From a virus: a DNA stretch of 64,000 bases. Under the pieces are notes generated by a model. It was given only the letters and a program-made list of their open reading frames with translations. It was not told the origin of the DNA and searched no databases. The stretch spans positions 112,795 through 176,794 of the IMG/VR virus record IMGVR_UViG_3300050015_000167. The stretch is one strand, 5' to 3'. Positions 63,914 through 64,000 of this stretch are shown one piece after another. How positions within the stretch are numbered: the first letter of the stretch is position 1; the number at the start of each line of letters is the position of its first letter. A program made the translations under genes and the position numbers.

Positions 63914-64000
63914 ATGATGATTACAACTACAATCCAAAGAATCCATGATGCCGGAGCCTGTCTTCCGAGATACCAGTATCTCCTTAAAAACATTGGAGTA
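63914..64000 (+). CDS. Second copy of the repeat-protein gene, 5' part
   Basis: All 87 visible bases are identical to the start of the gene at 63326, beginning MMITTTIQRIHDAGACLPR. It runs off the window, so whether it is intact cannot be seen. Confidence 0.7.
   Translation, partial: MMITTTIQRIHDAGACLPRYQYLLKNIGV

Noticed and set aside
63278-63993. Pro/Arg-rich antisense frames over the 33-base repeats
   Set aside because: They are shadows of the repeat gene on the + strand; the + frame has a promoter and a matching duplicated start.

Overview
The window is the interior of a large, AT-rich, T4-like myophage genome. It carries T4-family baseplate and tube proteins (gp48, gp53, gp27, gp5, gp25, gp6, gp7, gp8, gp26, gp51-like, gp54/gp19-like), head and neck proteins (gp4, gp13), replication proteins (gp32, gp59, RNase H, a DnaQ-type exonuclease), late transcription co-activator gp33 and phage RNA-repair enzymes. 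Promoters resemble T4 late elements (TAAATA with C or AT in front) or sigma70-type TTGACA-N17-TATACT. The host is not stated. A phage gene for a PEP-CTERM protein at 57.5 kb points to a Gram-negative host with an exosortase; the ectodomain style recalls Acidobacteriota secretory proteins, which is inference only.

Layout. 0-16.9 kb (mostly + strand): class II ribonucleotide reductase tail, Rnl1-type RNA ligase, MazG-like enzyme, second RNA ligase, PD-(D/E)XK nuclease, polynucleotide kinase, PhoH and FmdB-like protein (both - strand), RNase H, DnaQ-type exonuclease and SprT-like protease, interleaved with many small ORFs. 17.0-18.15 kb: a non-coding RNA block with tRNA-Pro(TGG), degenerate tRNA-like segments and a circularly permuted tmRNA gene with a readable tag peptide. 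18.2-22.6 kb: endolysin, gp33, gp59, gp32. 22.7-29.2 kb (- strand): a virion protein carrying a GH24 lysozyme domain, gp51-like, gp26, tube-like protein, a conserved structural protein and gp4. 29.3-52.5 kb (+ strand): the baseplate and tail-fibre cluster. 53.4-53.78 kb: an orphan structured RNA candidate behind a consensus promoter. 53.8-64 kb (+ strand): early-type small genes, AAA ATPase, methyltransferase, PEP-CTERM protein, SF1 helicase, the intron-split neck gene gp13, and a tandemly duplicated repeat-protein gene running off the window.

Two themes cut across the map. First, homing endonucleases are dense: four GIY-YIG and eight HNH genes, at least four remnants, and one group I intron. 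They sit mostly at 3' ends of essential genes, and the gene ends next to them often look compositionally different, as expected from co-conversion. Second, many genes have a start codon only 5-9 bases after the -10 or late-promoter element and no Shine-Dalgarno sequence, so leaderless mRNAs look like the norm for promoter-proximal genes. Several - strand endonuclease genes instead have a long leader with a covarying hairpin directly after a late promoter.

The most unusual item is the phage-encoded permuted tmRNA (about 17.89-18.14 kb): T-arm and CCA end lie upstream, the tag-coding half downstream, and the two meet in a seven-pair acceptor stem with the G3-U70 alanine identity pair.
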